Shown: positions 23,945 through 37,950 of the stretch, in pieces
Numbering within the stretch: the stretch's first letter is position 1
Layout: each line of letters begins with the position of its first letter
Source of the DNA: Scylla paramamosain
Taxonomy: Eukaryota; Arthropoda; Malacostraca; Decapoda; Portunidae
Direction: 5' to 3'
Assembly (NCBI RefSeq): GCF_035594125.1
Contig: NC_087152.1
Location: 7,768,501 to 7,832,500, forward strand
DNA length: 64,000 nucleotides
Notes under the pieces: generated by a model
Seen by the model: only the letters and a program-made list of their open reading frames with translations
Told to the model about the DNA's origin: nothing
The model's database searches: none
Position numbers and translations under genes: made by a program

Positions 23945-25079
23945 TTCCAAGGGCTTCTCTGAGAGCCTACACTGAGTAAATGGACAGAAAAGTAACAAGA
24001 ATCATTGGGGAAAAGAAATGGAAGTTGAGAAAGGAGGGAGAAGAAAGCTAAAGGAGTTCAAACAGTTCTGGGACTGACTAGAGACGGACAAGACAACACC
24101 ATAGTAAGCCTGATGACTACACTTCTACCTGGTTGAGTGCTAGAAAATAAGAAACTGCAACCATTAAGGCCGTAAAGGAAGACATAGGAGACTGACCTAT
24201 TGTGATCTCCCGTGTTGAGCTATGGGTATTTACCACTTGTATTTCTTTTTTTTTTCTTTCTTTGTTTTTTGTTTTTTTTTGGCATACTAAACAAAAAATA
24301 AGAAAGAATTGATGGTTTGAGTTACGAAAAGTACATTATACCATACCACACCACACAACACCACCACCACCAGCAACACACACCATACCATACCAAACAA
24401 CACCACACCACGATATCCTTGGCGCCCCTACCTGCTCCGCCCCTCCGAGCCCTGCCAAGCCCCTCGGACCTCCACTCCGTTCTGCCGCGGCTAAGTTAAC
24501 AATTTCCTGTCACATATTTAGCGTAATTTCGAGGGTTTTGCAGGGATTTCCAGATTATTTAAAAGACCGTTGTGTAGGAGTAGGTGGAGGAGGCGGAGGT
24601 GGAGGGGAGAAGAGGAGTGTGAGGGGGAGGGGAGAGGAGGAGGAAGTATTGAGGAGAGGCCCAAAAAAAACTATTTTGGCTCTATATCATCATTTTATGT
24701 TATTTTTATTAGTGGAGTTTGCATTGTTTTGATATTTAATTTATTAATAGAAAAGTATAACAAGTTATATAATAAAATCCATTTTTTTCATTAGCACGCC
24801 TAGGATTGTTTTGATGTTTGATTTACAACTTAAAAACATAAAAAAGTAATAATATCCATTAAAATCTATTGTAACAATTCGTATTTTCAAATTTAAAATA
24901 ACTCTGTTACTAGATCTGAAAAATATTTTCTTTACAGAACGAGATTTTTTTTCTATCTGGAAAGTAAAGATTTTTTTTCTTTTTTTTTATTTAAAATATG
25001 TAACATAATCTAGTCTGGCTGTGTTTTTCTTCTCGTTATCATATATTTTTTGTGAATTTTCTTTATTATTAGTCATGCT

Positions 25080-25400
25080 GGAAATATTTTTATATTCCAG
25101 ATATTTGTTAAAATATATGGCAAGTCAGAATATATAAAGCATTCCAGTCTAGTTCCGTTTTTCGAGGGGTCAACTTCAAAATGGATTAACGTACGTATAT
25201 AAAAGCGTGACGTCACCAGAGTACTGAGACCCGGTACATCTCTCCATTCTTGTCTCTCTCTGTCAATCTTCAGTGTGTCAGTTGAGGTATATGGCAGGTC
25301 AGACTATAATATGGTGCAGTCCAGTCTGGGTATCTTTCTTCTCGCGAGTTTCGAAATTGCCATATGTAAAAATAAAGACCGAGACGAACATTTTTCCTGA
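25080..25400. repeat. Second copy of the GGCAAGTCAG repeat, with a partial third
   Basis: GGCAAGTCAGAATATATAAA at 25122 followed by CAGTCTAGTTCCGTTTTTC matches 16812-16870. A third partial copy (ATGGCAGGTCAGACTATAAT) starts near 25291. Both full copies end with a GTGACGTCACC-type CRE-like palindrome. Confidence 0.5.
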
Positions 25401-26295
25401 CTCCCTACCTGCCCGTACATAAATATCTAGCTAAACCTCCGTGTATTTCCAGACTCAGGCTTAAATAAAGTGCATGTTGCAGCCCCGTTCAAAGCGCATT
25501 CCTTGAAAACATCAGAAACCAGAACGAGACCTCTCTGTCTGCGTCTGTTCGTCATTTCCCTTATTTCGTTATTTTCCTCAATTTTCAGCGTTTTCCAGGA
25601 ATTTCCAGGTGTTCTCCAGAATAAGACGTGTAGACTGTTGTAGTAATAGTAGGAGGAGGAGAAAGAAATGAGGAATGGAGGAAGAGGAGAAGGGAAGAAT
25701 GGAGGTGGAGGATGGGTGGAGAGTGGTGGTAATAGTAGTAGTAGTACTAGGAGAAGGAAATGAGGAATGGAGGGGGAGGAGGAGGAGGAGAAAGAGAAAA
25801 TGAGGAATAGAGGACGAGGAGGAAGAAAAGAGGAATGGATGAGCGATGATGCTCTCTCTCCCTGGATGGTTTTAAGTGTGGCCGTGTGTACAGAACGTAC
25901 ATGTGAATGTATAAATTGACATCATCTCGTCCGCCCGTAGGTCTGCCTCAGAGACAGCTTCCCACCTCTCACTCAAGCCCACCAAAGTTGAAAAACACTA
26001 AGATCTGATTTGTATGCATGATTTGCCGTCTAAATCCTGGTGGCACGGCACAACACCTCTGTAGCAGTCTTTTATGGTCACATATATGTTGGGCGGCCTG
26101 AAAGCAACAGCAAAAAAAACGAGCAATGAGGAGCGGTAGACCGGCGTTTACCTATATTTTCAATGTTCAACTGCTGGAGCGAGGGCAGGCAGCGGATGAA
26201 TAGCGTTTTGGTTTCACATTCGTGACGTCACGCCGACTCCTTCCATTATACCTCCACGATTCAGAGGATAACAGGTCCAAAGAAGGGATACTATA

Positions 26296-26600
<305 letters not shown>

Positions 26601-26824
26601 CACTTCATGTTCCCAACTCAAGCTTAAGCTCAAGGAAGCGGACAGCTCACCCAAACAAAACACCGACAGCGACAGGCCTTGAACTGTACCTGTCAGTTCC
26701 CCTCCAAAGTCCACACCAAGATAGGCATAGTAAGCAAGTAAGGGCATATTTATGTACTCGTGTACCGGTCTGAGATTGCTGCTGTATAATTATTAATGTT
26801 TAAAGATGTGTTTTCTCCAGGTCA

Positions 26825-26932
26825 GGGTAGATTCACTGTTAGGAGAGATAATGCAGACATTAAGTTCTCTGGTTAGTGTTAGGGGCCTCAAGCATTGGGA
26901 TGCTCTGCCTACCAGTGAAGTGGTTTTATAGA
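26825..26932 (+). mobile_element. LINE C-terminal scrap
   Basis: The plus strand reads a short segment ending HWDALPTSEVVL and a stop, similar to the W-x-x-L-P motif at the end of non-LTR reverse transcriptases. It is too short for family assignment. Confidence 0.35.
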
Positions 26933-26996
26933 AATAATCCTAGCCTACTAGTTTCGAGATTGACGATGTAGTTCTGAGCAAAAAAATAAATAATTA

Positions 26997-28291
<1,295 letters not shown>

Positions 28292-28662
28292 CCAGAAAGA
28301 TTTTAGAAACTATGATGATGCAAACACCAATGATCAGATTGAACCCAAATACTTTAATTTGATTCTCAGTTGGGCAAGGTAAAAGGCCGTCAATGGACTT
28401 TTTTCTTATCATTATATTTATTATTGTTATATATACTTTTTGCTTCCCTAAAATGAAAATAATTATTTATTGCAATATAAAAATTCCATACATAAAAGCT
28501 ATTATGAAATTGCAAAAATGTGCATTGTAGGTTTTTAAGTACTTTGTTTTACAAACACTGAAGCAAGAATCATGAAAAATGGCCAAAAAATAAGAGAGAA
28601 ATCTTGAGTTGAATGTTAAGTTATAAACGAGAAAACAGCAATTAAAGGTAAATGCTGGCACT

Positions 28663-29480
28663 TCAGTAACCACCTGGAGCATATTGGATGTCCCTCTGAA
28701 GGCACTTGTCCCTCATCTTTTTCTTCAGTAGAATGTCCATTGCTCTATCCTTCTTTTTAAGGTTAGATTTCACATTGGAAGTAAATGGAACTCCCATACA
28801 GGCATAAATGTTAGCCTCCATATACCCAGCAATGTACTCATTTGCTGCCTGGACCAAAGCACAATCCAGCTTGTCCGTGGTTGCAGGATGTGTTTGGGGC
28901 AATATAATCGCACACTGATTTGGAATGATTCATTTTGGATTTTGCATATACCTTTTGAGACATCTTTTCATCATTGTGTCAAATATCAGAGTCATACACA
29001 TGCTGAAATTGATCAGGCTCAAGGGTAAACAAAACCTTCATGTGTTTTGGCTGGGCAGTTCCTGCCCTGATGTGAGATCATTCCCTACTGTTATACATTC
29101 AGAAGAGTCAGATGTTTTGTCTGTGGGTGATGAAAGCAGTAGTTTTCTTTTTTTTAGTGGAAGTAAGTAGCAATGACGGGACTTGTTGACTGCCCAAGGC
29201 TTCCTCCGGTACAGAGGATGAAGTTGAGTCCTCTGATGTTTCTTCAGTTTATTCACTTCTCCTGTGTTCTGTAAAAGTTCCCTCTTCTTTCTAAGGTTTT
29301 TGCTAGGCATCTCCATCCTTCAGAGATTTTGTGAATTAGAAAATAGAGATTTCTTGGAGAGAAACTGCCAATGATTGCAACTAGCCTACTCTTTGAAAGC
29401 TGAGTAGCCATTGGGATTCCTTCCCAGGCACCCATCAAAAATAATCTCTCTGCTCTCACTAGGCTATCTAGTTGCCAGTA
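28663..29480 (-). pseudogene. Decayed protein-coding remnant, unknown family
   Basis: Reading the minus strand, several protein-like frames follow each other with frameshifts and stops. They include YWQLDSLVRAERLFLMGAWE (about 29485-29425), a Lys-rich frame 29316-29038, KVLFTLEPDQFQHVYDSD near 29030, and a final frame 28902-28663 with AANEYIAGYMEANIYACMGV and many Lys. A polyadenylation-like AATAAA lies at 28471-28466. No single intact frame exists. It could be a dead retrogene, exons of a real gene with junctions I cannot place, or part of a transposon. I recognise no domain. Confidence 0.35.
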
Positions 29481-30068
29481 TTCACCATGAGCTTCAGTTA
29501 AATAAATGGGAAAAAAAAATTTCTAAACCAAAAAAAATGCAGAAAATACTTGCGTGATCTGTGCGACGTGTGCGTCACACTGGTCATGCCCACTTTACTA
29601 AAAAATTGTAAAAATACTTAAAATGCAGTGATTCTCCTGAAAATTGATGAGAGTGTTGCCAGATGATTACCAAAGCTGGTGGTGCACTTGACTCAAATAT
29701 GCCAAATCTCGGGTTTTTGACCAAATTTTCATTACCTGTCTCCTTAACCTCAGTACACAGGAACCTGACTGTTGAAACTGTCAACGAGTCAGATGTGGTA
29801 TAGTGATGAAAATCGGATATCACATAATTATCCTTATCATATACTTAATCCTTAAACACCATTAGTTGCTGTGATGCAATAACACCAACTTTCTTCCAGC
29901 ATTATACTTACACTCAAGAGCTTAATTTTTCTCACTGCCTCTTAGTTCCAAGCTTACTGTTAAAGTGATAGATGCATATGTCTACTTGTAGACAGTGCCT
30001 CCATGATCATATTTTCAATGCTTTTAGGAACTTGTTAAAGTGTGAAAGGCACCAGAGCAAATGGAGTG
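29481..30068. other. No supported gene; region upstream of the LRR-like gene
   Basis: A minus-strand 79-codon frame at 29823-29584 may belong to the decayed remnant at 29 kb. An acceptor-like AG at 30026-30027 may begin the first visible exon of the LRR-like gene. Confidence 0.4.
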
Positions 30069-31392
30069 ATGGCAGCCATGGTGAGCCCGGCACACTCTCC
30101 ACGGAGGCTGGAGAGGCTGGCCAAGGAGACCCTGGTGTACCTTGTCATCAGACATTCCATACCTGCCTCCATCTCAACACTCACCTTCCCGCAGGACTTA
30201 GGTGAGCATCTGTTGATAAAATTTTTATCTAGTTCAGTACACATACTTTGGTAACAAGATATTGAATTATTAAGGCATTATTAATATTGAGTATTGCTCA
30301 TTAAGCACTATTCTAATATTAATTTATCTGTAATGTTATTGATGTGTGCTAATGTCTTTTACTAGTGGTTATTTTGCATCAAGTACTTGCCTTTCAGCCC
30401 AGACTTGGGAATGTTTTAATGCAATAGGAAGACCAAAGAGAGGAGTACTAGATAGATTTAAAGGTGAGGTAAGCAATGATAGTAGGTAAACATTTTGCTG
30501 CATGCAAACAGACTGGTCTTTTCTAGATTCCTTTATTTTCATACATTTATATATTTTTTTTTATTTTTTATTTTTCATTTTTTAAAATCTATTTCAGAGC
30601 ACTGCATACCCAATAACCATCCTGGCATGGACAAGATCATCATGGCTACTGATAATCAGTTCCCTGACTGCCTGCCACAGAAGAAACTGCTCTTGGTAGG
30701 ATTTTGTGGTGCTGATATGTGCATGACTAAAGCAGGGATGTACTTGTAGGGCTGAACATGCTTTGCTCTGACCTGTGATGTCATGGATAAGGTCAGAGAA
30801 AAGTAGTGTTGTTTCCTTCCAAGCTTTGGGATTTGTGGTCATATAGCCTGCCAGGAACTGAAAACTAGTAGTCCTGTCATGCCATGTGCTGTGTGAATTC
30901 TACTTCATGGACTTTGTATCTCAGTTCCAGTTGAATTCCACTTGAATTTATAATTGATTCAAGTCTTGTGTGTGAGATGGTAGATAGAAGGAGGATAATG
31001 TAATTTTGAATAACAAGTACCTTGAAGATACACTGTTGTAGGTGAGGGAGATAGTGAGAAAAACTGGCAGAGATGACTTGGAATGCCTAATTTTGTAGAA
31101 GGTGCTTTAGCTAGAGATGAGATATGAAGTTTCCAGTTTAGATTATAAGGACAGACTGAGGATGTTCAGTGTAGAAGAGGGGGACATTTCAGTGTCATTA
31201 AAGAAGAGGGGATAGTTGTCTGGAAGTTTGTGTTGAGTTGATAGATGGAAAAATTGAGTTTTTGAGGCATTGAACAATGCTAAGTTTGCTCTGCCCCAAT
31301 CAGAAACTTAAGAGAGAGATGATAAGTCCGGCATCCTGTGTGTGCATGTTGATGTTTTATGTTATCAAGATCGTGCACTGAGGACAACATTT

Positions 31393-31482
<90 letters not shown>

Positions 31483-34400
31483 CATATTATATTATAATCA
31501 TGTTAGTATGAAATCATTGATATTATAAACTCCAGAGATGTGTGCCTTTCATTGAACATGGTATGAGTTATTCATGTTGATTCCACAGGAGCACATTCAG
31601 GCTGTGAGGGAGTGGTGGGAGAGCAACGTGGTGGTGATGGGCCGTGTCGGTGTGTGGCGGTGTGTGCTGGAGTGTTTGGCCACTGAGCTGGAATATCTTG
31701 ACCAGTACTGCCTCTTCCCCCTCTTCCGGCTACTCCTGCAACTCTTGTTTTCCATCCGAGTCGGAAGAAAACTAGATGGCATGACCAACAGCGACCAGCC
31801 TTCAGTAAGTAGCTTTATTTTATTGCCTTTTTAAAACTTATTTTACACCATTTTAGTCTCATCCTGCATGCTCCTATATTCCTCTCTGCTTGTCTTTCAG
31901 TATATTTATGTTTGGCTGCCATTGTCACTGTGTATTTCATTCTGCAAAACCATTTGTCTCTACTTCTTATGAAATCACTCTGCCTTATGTCTGTTTGGTT
32001 TGTTTTGTAATTTTGTAATATCTGTAGATAGGTTCTTAACTGTTCAGTGTTAAATGCAGTTTTATTCCTGTAGTTGTTATTGATGAGAAAGTGTGAGATA
32101 TTATTGGTAGGAAATTGTGAGAGAAACATTTAGAGAGACCATGTGCATGCAGTAATGTAGATGCAAAGACATTGAAACTACTTGGATATAACATGATGAA
32201 GATATGTTGTACATGTGTGATAGATGACCCAGCAGGTTAGGACTGAGTGCATTATGTTAGTGTAGCAGGATGAGGGAAGATTATGAGAATGCTTGAAGAC
32301 AACAAGCTCATTAGTTTCATTAGAAAGATAGAGTAGTAACAGCTAGACCAAAAAACTAAATAAGTAAATAAACATAGGTACTGTTAGTTATAGTGGATAA
32401 AGAAAACACTTACTGGCTCAGAAAATGTTGCATGGCTGTTACTTAGTTTTAGTGCATGATTTGTATGCTGCTGTAGTAATTGACCTGCTGCCTACTTCAG
32501 TTTTTCATTTTATGTACATGATTGCATCCTTTCACTTACCTCGGCTCTACAAATACATATCTGGAATGTGTTTTTGGTTGTATTCTGTGGAGTCTTTGGT
32601 AAAAATACAGTTTTGCTTATTAAACAAAACAAAACAAAAATACAACTTTCCTTCTGTTTAGATAACGTTATTTCATAAAACAAGAAACAGTATCTTTTTT
32701 CATAATGCTGTTAAATGCTGTCTTCAGGAAACCAAAATGTGCACAAGTGTTTTGTTTACTTCACACAATGTGCCTCTTTGCTTAGAGGAATGTATCACAG
32801 TGAGTAATAGATAAAGATAGAAATAGAATCTGATTGTTTTTCCTTGTACTTTTTGATTGAGCACTCAGGAAAATATTTATTTGCCTCAGGAATATAGTAC
32901 AGCTATATTTGCTTACTTTTTTTTTTTGCGAGTGTGTTTTGCCTGAACATGTGCATGATTTGTATTTCTGTCAGTGTGGACAATGTTGAAATTTAGAAAT
33001 AAACTTGTTCTGTTTTGCTTTGGCTGTTTTGCCTTTTGTCTTTGTTGGTTCTCTCTTGGCTTGTTATTGATGTTTCCTTCCTCCTTGATTGCTCTAATAT
33101 CTTTACATGTTTCTGAAGAAAAAAAAATCAGAAGTTATACATTTTTATGTTCTTTTATGTATTGTTTTTTATAGCACATTGAAATTATAATGTACACATG
33201 TATGTGAATTAATTGGTTCTCTTGTCCTGCACACTGTATTTGTGCAGAAAAAGTGAATAAGGTAGTGTGATGTGCTGGACAGACTTATTGCCATTCTCAG
33301 CAAACATCCTTTTCATTTGTCTTTGGCAAAATAGTTTGATGTTTATATGTTTGGCAGCTCACCCACAGACTGGACCTTGCCTCAGTGTGGGTGTGTATGA
33401 TTGGCATTTCATTTTGTGTGGCAAGTATTGGGCCACATTTTTTTTTTACATTGTGAGATATTTTATTATGCCATGGTAGTGTGCAAGCTCAAATTTACAA
33501 GAGAGTAGATCTTCCTTATATACATGTACACTTTATGCATGGCTGGTGACAGTGTAAAACAGATTGCAAAGGTGAGGAGTGTTTGAATGAAGTGTTGCAT
33601 ATTTGTTGAAATAGATGTTTTATGTGGCCAGCAATCACACATCACCTGATGAATTATGCCAGACACTCAGAAGGAAGAAGTTGCCCGCCTCTGTTAGTTA
33701 TAAGCAACAGGAGTATTTGTCAACTTCTTATTATTCATTACCTACTGAGGCTTGTTGGTAATTTTTAATGAAATCAGATGGGTAATTGATGGTCATGTCA
33801 CATGTCTCAACCAACACAGAAAACTTCCTTCAAATGCTCCTTACCACTTTTACAATAAATTTTGTACTGCCACCAGTCTGCAAGGGGTGATCTCTTCCCC
33901 TTTAAGTTATAGCTTACTCACCATCACTACATTAATGGAACCATTTCTCACCCTGTAATGTTCAGTTTTGACAAAAAAACATGCACAAATAGCAAAATGT
34001 AATGCTGGTCAGCTACAGCAAAGTCCAGTCCAAGAAAAATACTGTCACCATTGGCCCAGTCTATGGGTGAGTTGCCAGATATGAAAAAATCAAATGATTT
34101 TCCCAAAGACTGTTGAGGATGACATTCTGAGAATAGGGAAAGATATTCAGCTCATCATCTTGACAATTTCATTAATTTATAGCATAATGAAGTTTTCAAC
34201 TTTTTTTTTTATTTTCATATTTCTGTGATCCGTACAGTATATGACATGAATGATGCTCGGTTGCATACACATATATTTGTTCTCTTCATGATGCTAATCA
34301 TATAATATAAAGCTTTAAATGTTACAAATCACATACTGGTTGTCTACTATGTAAATCATCTATTGTAAAAGACTAGGTAAGGATTAAGAATTAGTACAAT

Positions 34401-35866
34401 TGATTAAAGATGAAAAGGCTGTTTTGCCCTGAAAAAAAATATATTTATTACAGATTCAAGTGGAATTGGCTGCTAAGGCATGTCCAGTCTTTGCTGAGGT
34501 GCTGAGGAAATTGAAACCCTTTAGTATAGAAGAACTCTCAACACAGTTTATTATATTTGGAAGCCAGGAACCACTTCAGGTGATACTGGAAAACTCACCC
34601 CAGCTAAGAAGAGTACACCTGCGGAAGAATATCACGGAAGAAACTTTAAAAAGTGTGAGCCAAAACTGCCCTCTGATGGACACTTTTGTGATTGAAAAGC
34701 CTTTTGGCAGACTCCTTGTGTCGGTGGACTGTCTCTACAAGACTTTCTTCCGTGGAATGGACCGTAATGAGATCGATGCCGTGGCTCGCAGTGGTTTGTC
34801 ATCCAAGCGTCAGGCATGTCTTTCCTTCCCCAGACTTAAGTTTGTTGACCTGGGAGAAGATAGTGATTGTCCCCTTGATATTGAGAAAGATTCCTTTTCT
34901 GAGTTCATTTATAACATCCTTTTATTCTACCCAGGTCTAGAAAGTGTGACATGCTACAGATCAAGACCTTTTGTGCCCAAGCCCTTCTCTAAGCTGCCTG
35001 CTTACTTCCATTCCCTTTTATATTCTTTACAGTACCTGGACCTAGAAGGACTCATGATCTGGGCAAATGATAAGGCTGTTGCAGGATCAGTAGCTCGCAC
35101 ACTATCTGTTTTCCCAAAGATTCAACACTTTACACTCTCTCATGACCCTGACACCTACCTAGATGTAATAAACTTCGCTAGAATGTGGATTCCAAGATTT
35201 AAGTGCAAAGCTCTTACCATCAAAACATATTTCACTTTGCCTCATGAAAGGACTGAAGATCATTCACTTTCACCCTACCAGGTGCTCTTAAATGACATAG
35301 GAGCCAATCTCACTGCACTCCAGTTTCACCTTCATGCTAACCTGTGTGTAGGAGAACTGTGCAGTCTTCTTCCTTTATGTCCATCTCTAGAGTTTCTTGG
35401 AATAATAATGTCTGCAGACCATTTTGAGGATGATGTTCCATCTGATATTCAAACTCTTCCTCTGCTGAAGTGCTTAACTGTTGAGGGTCCAAGTATCCTT
35501 TCTTTCTCTCATTATCAGCGCACCCTGTTCAACAGACTAATTCAACTGATGATTATGGCTGCCCCAGCCCTTAGTCAGTTAGAACTTGTTGTTCATCATC
35601 GACCTCTTATGTGGCTTATGGACATGGCTCAAAAGAAGATACTAGCTGGCTTGGAGGTCTTGTTTCTGAATCTGAATCCCTTTGGACCCAGCACTGTCAG
35701 TGTCTCATTTTATGTGCAACTTTTGGAGCTTCTTCCCAAACTGAAATTGTTCATGTTAGCACCAATCTGTAGCCAGCTTCTTTCAGACATAAAACAAATA
35801 TACCACACTACAGATCTTCAGCTTGTAGCAAGAGAAACCGTTAACTCAAGTAAGCCATGGCACTGA
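30069..35866 (+). CDS. Uncharacterised leucine-rich-repeat-like protein, 4 coding exons
   Basis: The coding exons are 30069-30201, 30598-30695, 31589-31804 and 34454-35866. The junctions are GT-AG with phases 1, 0 and 0, and the protein has 619 residues. I chose ATG 30069 because an in-frame TAA lies at 30036-30038 and the context (G at -3, G at +4) is good; a second ATG follows three codons later. An acceptor-like AG at 30026-30027 suggests an upstream non-coding exon. Residues 1-150 are helical with Trp/Leu-rich stretches. From about residue 190 there are irregular leucine-rich repeats, such as SPQLRRVHLR and LPLLKCLTVEG, of the type seen in F-box/LRR and ribonuclease-inhibitor-like proteins. 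I see no clear F-box, signal peptide or membrane span. The large last exon encodes 76 percent of the protein. I do not recognise the family; a cytosolic or nuclear adaptor role would only be a guess. Confidence 0.8.
31403..31481. repeat. (TA)n microsatellite in intron 2 of the LRR-like gene
   Basis: Pure TA tract about 110 bases before exon 3. Confidence 0.97.
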
Positions 35867-36437
35867 CCACCTCTGTGTCAGCAGAGGTGCCAACACTGCC
35901 ATTGTGTGTCACCAAAGATCTCTAACCCTGACTCCTAACTTTTGTTGACTGAGAGAATTGGTAGTGATGTTTTTCCTATTTCAGGAACCAATCTGGACAT
36001 GGATTTACACTCTTTTCCAGTTGTGAATGCTGATAATAGAGATGTTGCATCACTAGTCTGTTGTGCTAATTTTAGAACATTAAATGTAAAGTTATAAGGC
36101 CAATTCCAAGGTAACTGAATATCCCATGGTACAGTATTATTAGGCAGTGTCCTTGCACCTAGTTCAGCTGTTCAGTTTTTATGTTCAGATGAGGTAGACA
36201 TTGAATTGTTTTGTTTGTATAGGAACTTTGTACCTATTGAGATATGCTCTCTAAAAAATTAGATAAACTGCTTGTAAATTAATACATTTTTTACATACTG
36301 GATGAAGGACCTCCCAGAAAACTTTGGCTCCATATATGTTTAGAAGATGACTTGTTTGTAAATAATATATGTATATATGGAATGAATGGACCTTTGAACT
36401 GTCTGTGATTCTACTAAATATTGGCCTTTACTGTAAG

Positions 36438-36539
<102 letters not shown>

Positions 36540-36984
36540 ATATATATATGTATGTATATATGTATATAAGCAAGGTTTTCTAGAATTTGTATATTAATGT
36601 GCAGACTTTATTTGTTTAGAAAGCTTAGAAGAAAGGAGACATGTCAAATAAGACAAAATAGGTGTTAATGAGAAGTAACATTCCTCTTCATGGAACCACT
36701 GAATGAAAATAATGATTAATATTACCATTTCACTCACTCATCATCATCATCCTCATCAGTTTAAATCATTGTCATTCAAAACATTACAGTACATTACTTG
36801 TCACCTCAGTTTGCTAGATAAGTTGGCTGACATATTAAAATAGCATAAAATATATCCTCACCCTAGACATGGTAGAAAATATGCCAGTGCAGTTTGCATG
36901 CATCAAGCACAAACCTAGCTATTGGATTAGGTGACCATGTTTACCTTTTGTCACCAGAATTCTGCCTGCTTAAGTTTTAACTGT

Positions 36985-37260
36985 AATTGTGGCAAGGCAC
37001 TGCCCAGGGAGCAAACTTGGGAACCTCCACATGTTGGTTTTGCTACCCATTACACCGTGGTACCCTCTTTTGGCAACTTGCATAATAAAGTACCCTCTCC
37101 TGGCATTATTTTGCAGTTTATTGTACTGCATCAGCTTGGGCACCCAACAAAGGAATCTGTTCGTACAATAGGTACTATAGTAAGACCAGACTAATCTGGG
37201 AGCTAGGGTGGGGTCAGGGTGTGGGTACAGCTCTACCACTTTTCTTAAAACTGTACTAAA
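36985..37260 (-). mobile_element. SINE-like copy with tRNA-like head
   Basis: On the minus strand GGTGTAATGGGTAGCA resembles an A box, and GAGGTTCCCAAGTTTGC, about 30 bases on, a degenerate B box. The body continues with a GGGTGTGGGTACAGC segment that recurs inverted at 37870-37945. The copy is old and diverged. Confidence 0.45.
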
Positions 37261-37383
37261 TAACTTCTGTGATACATCTAAAAGGTGCTTGAAATAAGAA
37301 GAAGAAATAATAAATATGATTACCATGTAAATATAATATCCCACAAAAATTAAAGTCATTATACATATATATATCTGTATATC

Positions 37384-37389
37384 AATAAA
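37384..37389 (+). terminator. Candidate polyadenylation signal for the LRR-like gene
   Basis: AATAAA about 1.5 kb after the stop codon at 35864-35866. The intervening 3' region holds an (AT)n tract and a SINE-like copy. Other AT-rich hexamer-like strings occur nearby, so the assignment is weak. Confidence 0.22.
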
Positions 37390-37490
37390 GGAACAAGGTA
37401 TAAATATTGTACAGTGTTGCTAAGAAAAATGTTTTAATTAGATTTTATAGTTGTTTTAAGATGGGTAACTATTTTATGTATGACTATATT

Positions 37491-37950
37491 TAGAAGGTAA
37501 TCTGAAGGAAAAGAAGTGGGAAATGTGTTATTTACTTAATAAAAAAAAATGTTAAACTCATCATGAAGGGCAACACTCACCCACCCAGTGTGACCCAGGC
37601 CCCAGTAAGATGGGTGACCTCTTCCTGGCATGCTACTTTTATTAACTCTCACCAGGTTCAAGCTGGGCAAGTATGTATGTTATGTTTAACAATATTTATA
37701 GGATAATTTGAAGGAATACAAGTAGGAAAATATGTCATTTACTGAACGAAAAGTAAATAATAATGAATAATAAAACATAAGTCATTGGGAACATGAGGTG
37801 CAAGTGACTTCACCCTGACATGAATCACCTGTTGTGTGTCCCCAGGGAGGCAACCCACCTGGTTTTATTTTTGCAAAAGTGGCAGTGCTGCACCCACACC
37901 CTGAGCCCACCCTAGCTGCCAAATTAGGCTGGTCTTACTATAGTGAGCAT
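37491..37950. repeat. Direct and inverted dispersed-repeat copies downstream of the LRR-like gene
   Basis: A segment starting AGGTAATCTGAAGGAAAAG at 37496 recurs about 207 bases later as AGGATAATTTGAAGGAATAC. The end of the block (37870-37945) is the inverse complement of 37178-37243, which carries GTAAGACCAGACTAATCTGG and CAGGGTGTGGGTACAG. It looks like at least two copies of a SINE-like repeat in opposite orientation. Confidence 0.5.

Larger units (their letters stand above)
21772..26295. other. Intergenic; microsatellites and dispersed repeats only
   Basis: (GT)n 22549-22605, (CT)n 23331-23393, (TA)n 23502-23590 and (GA)n 23896-23941, plus GGCAAGTCAG repeats at 25.1 kb and purine-rich GGAGGA stretches at 24590-24660 and 25650-25840. 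No coding exon recognised. Confidence 0.6.
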
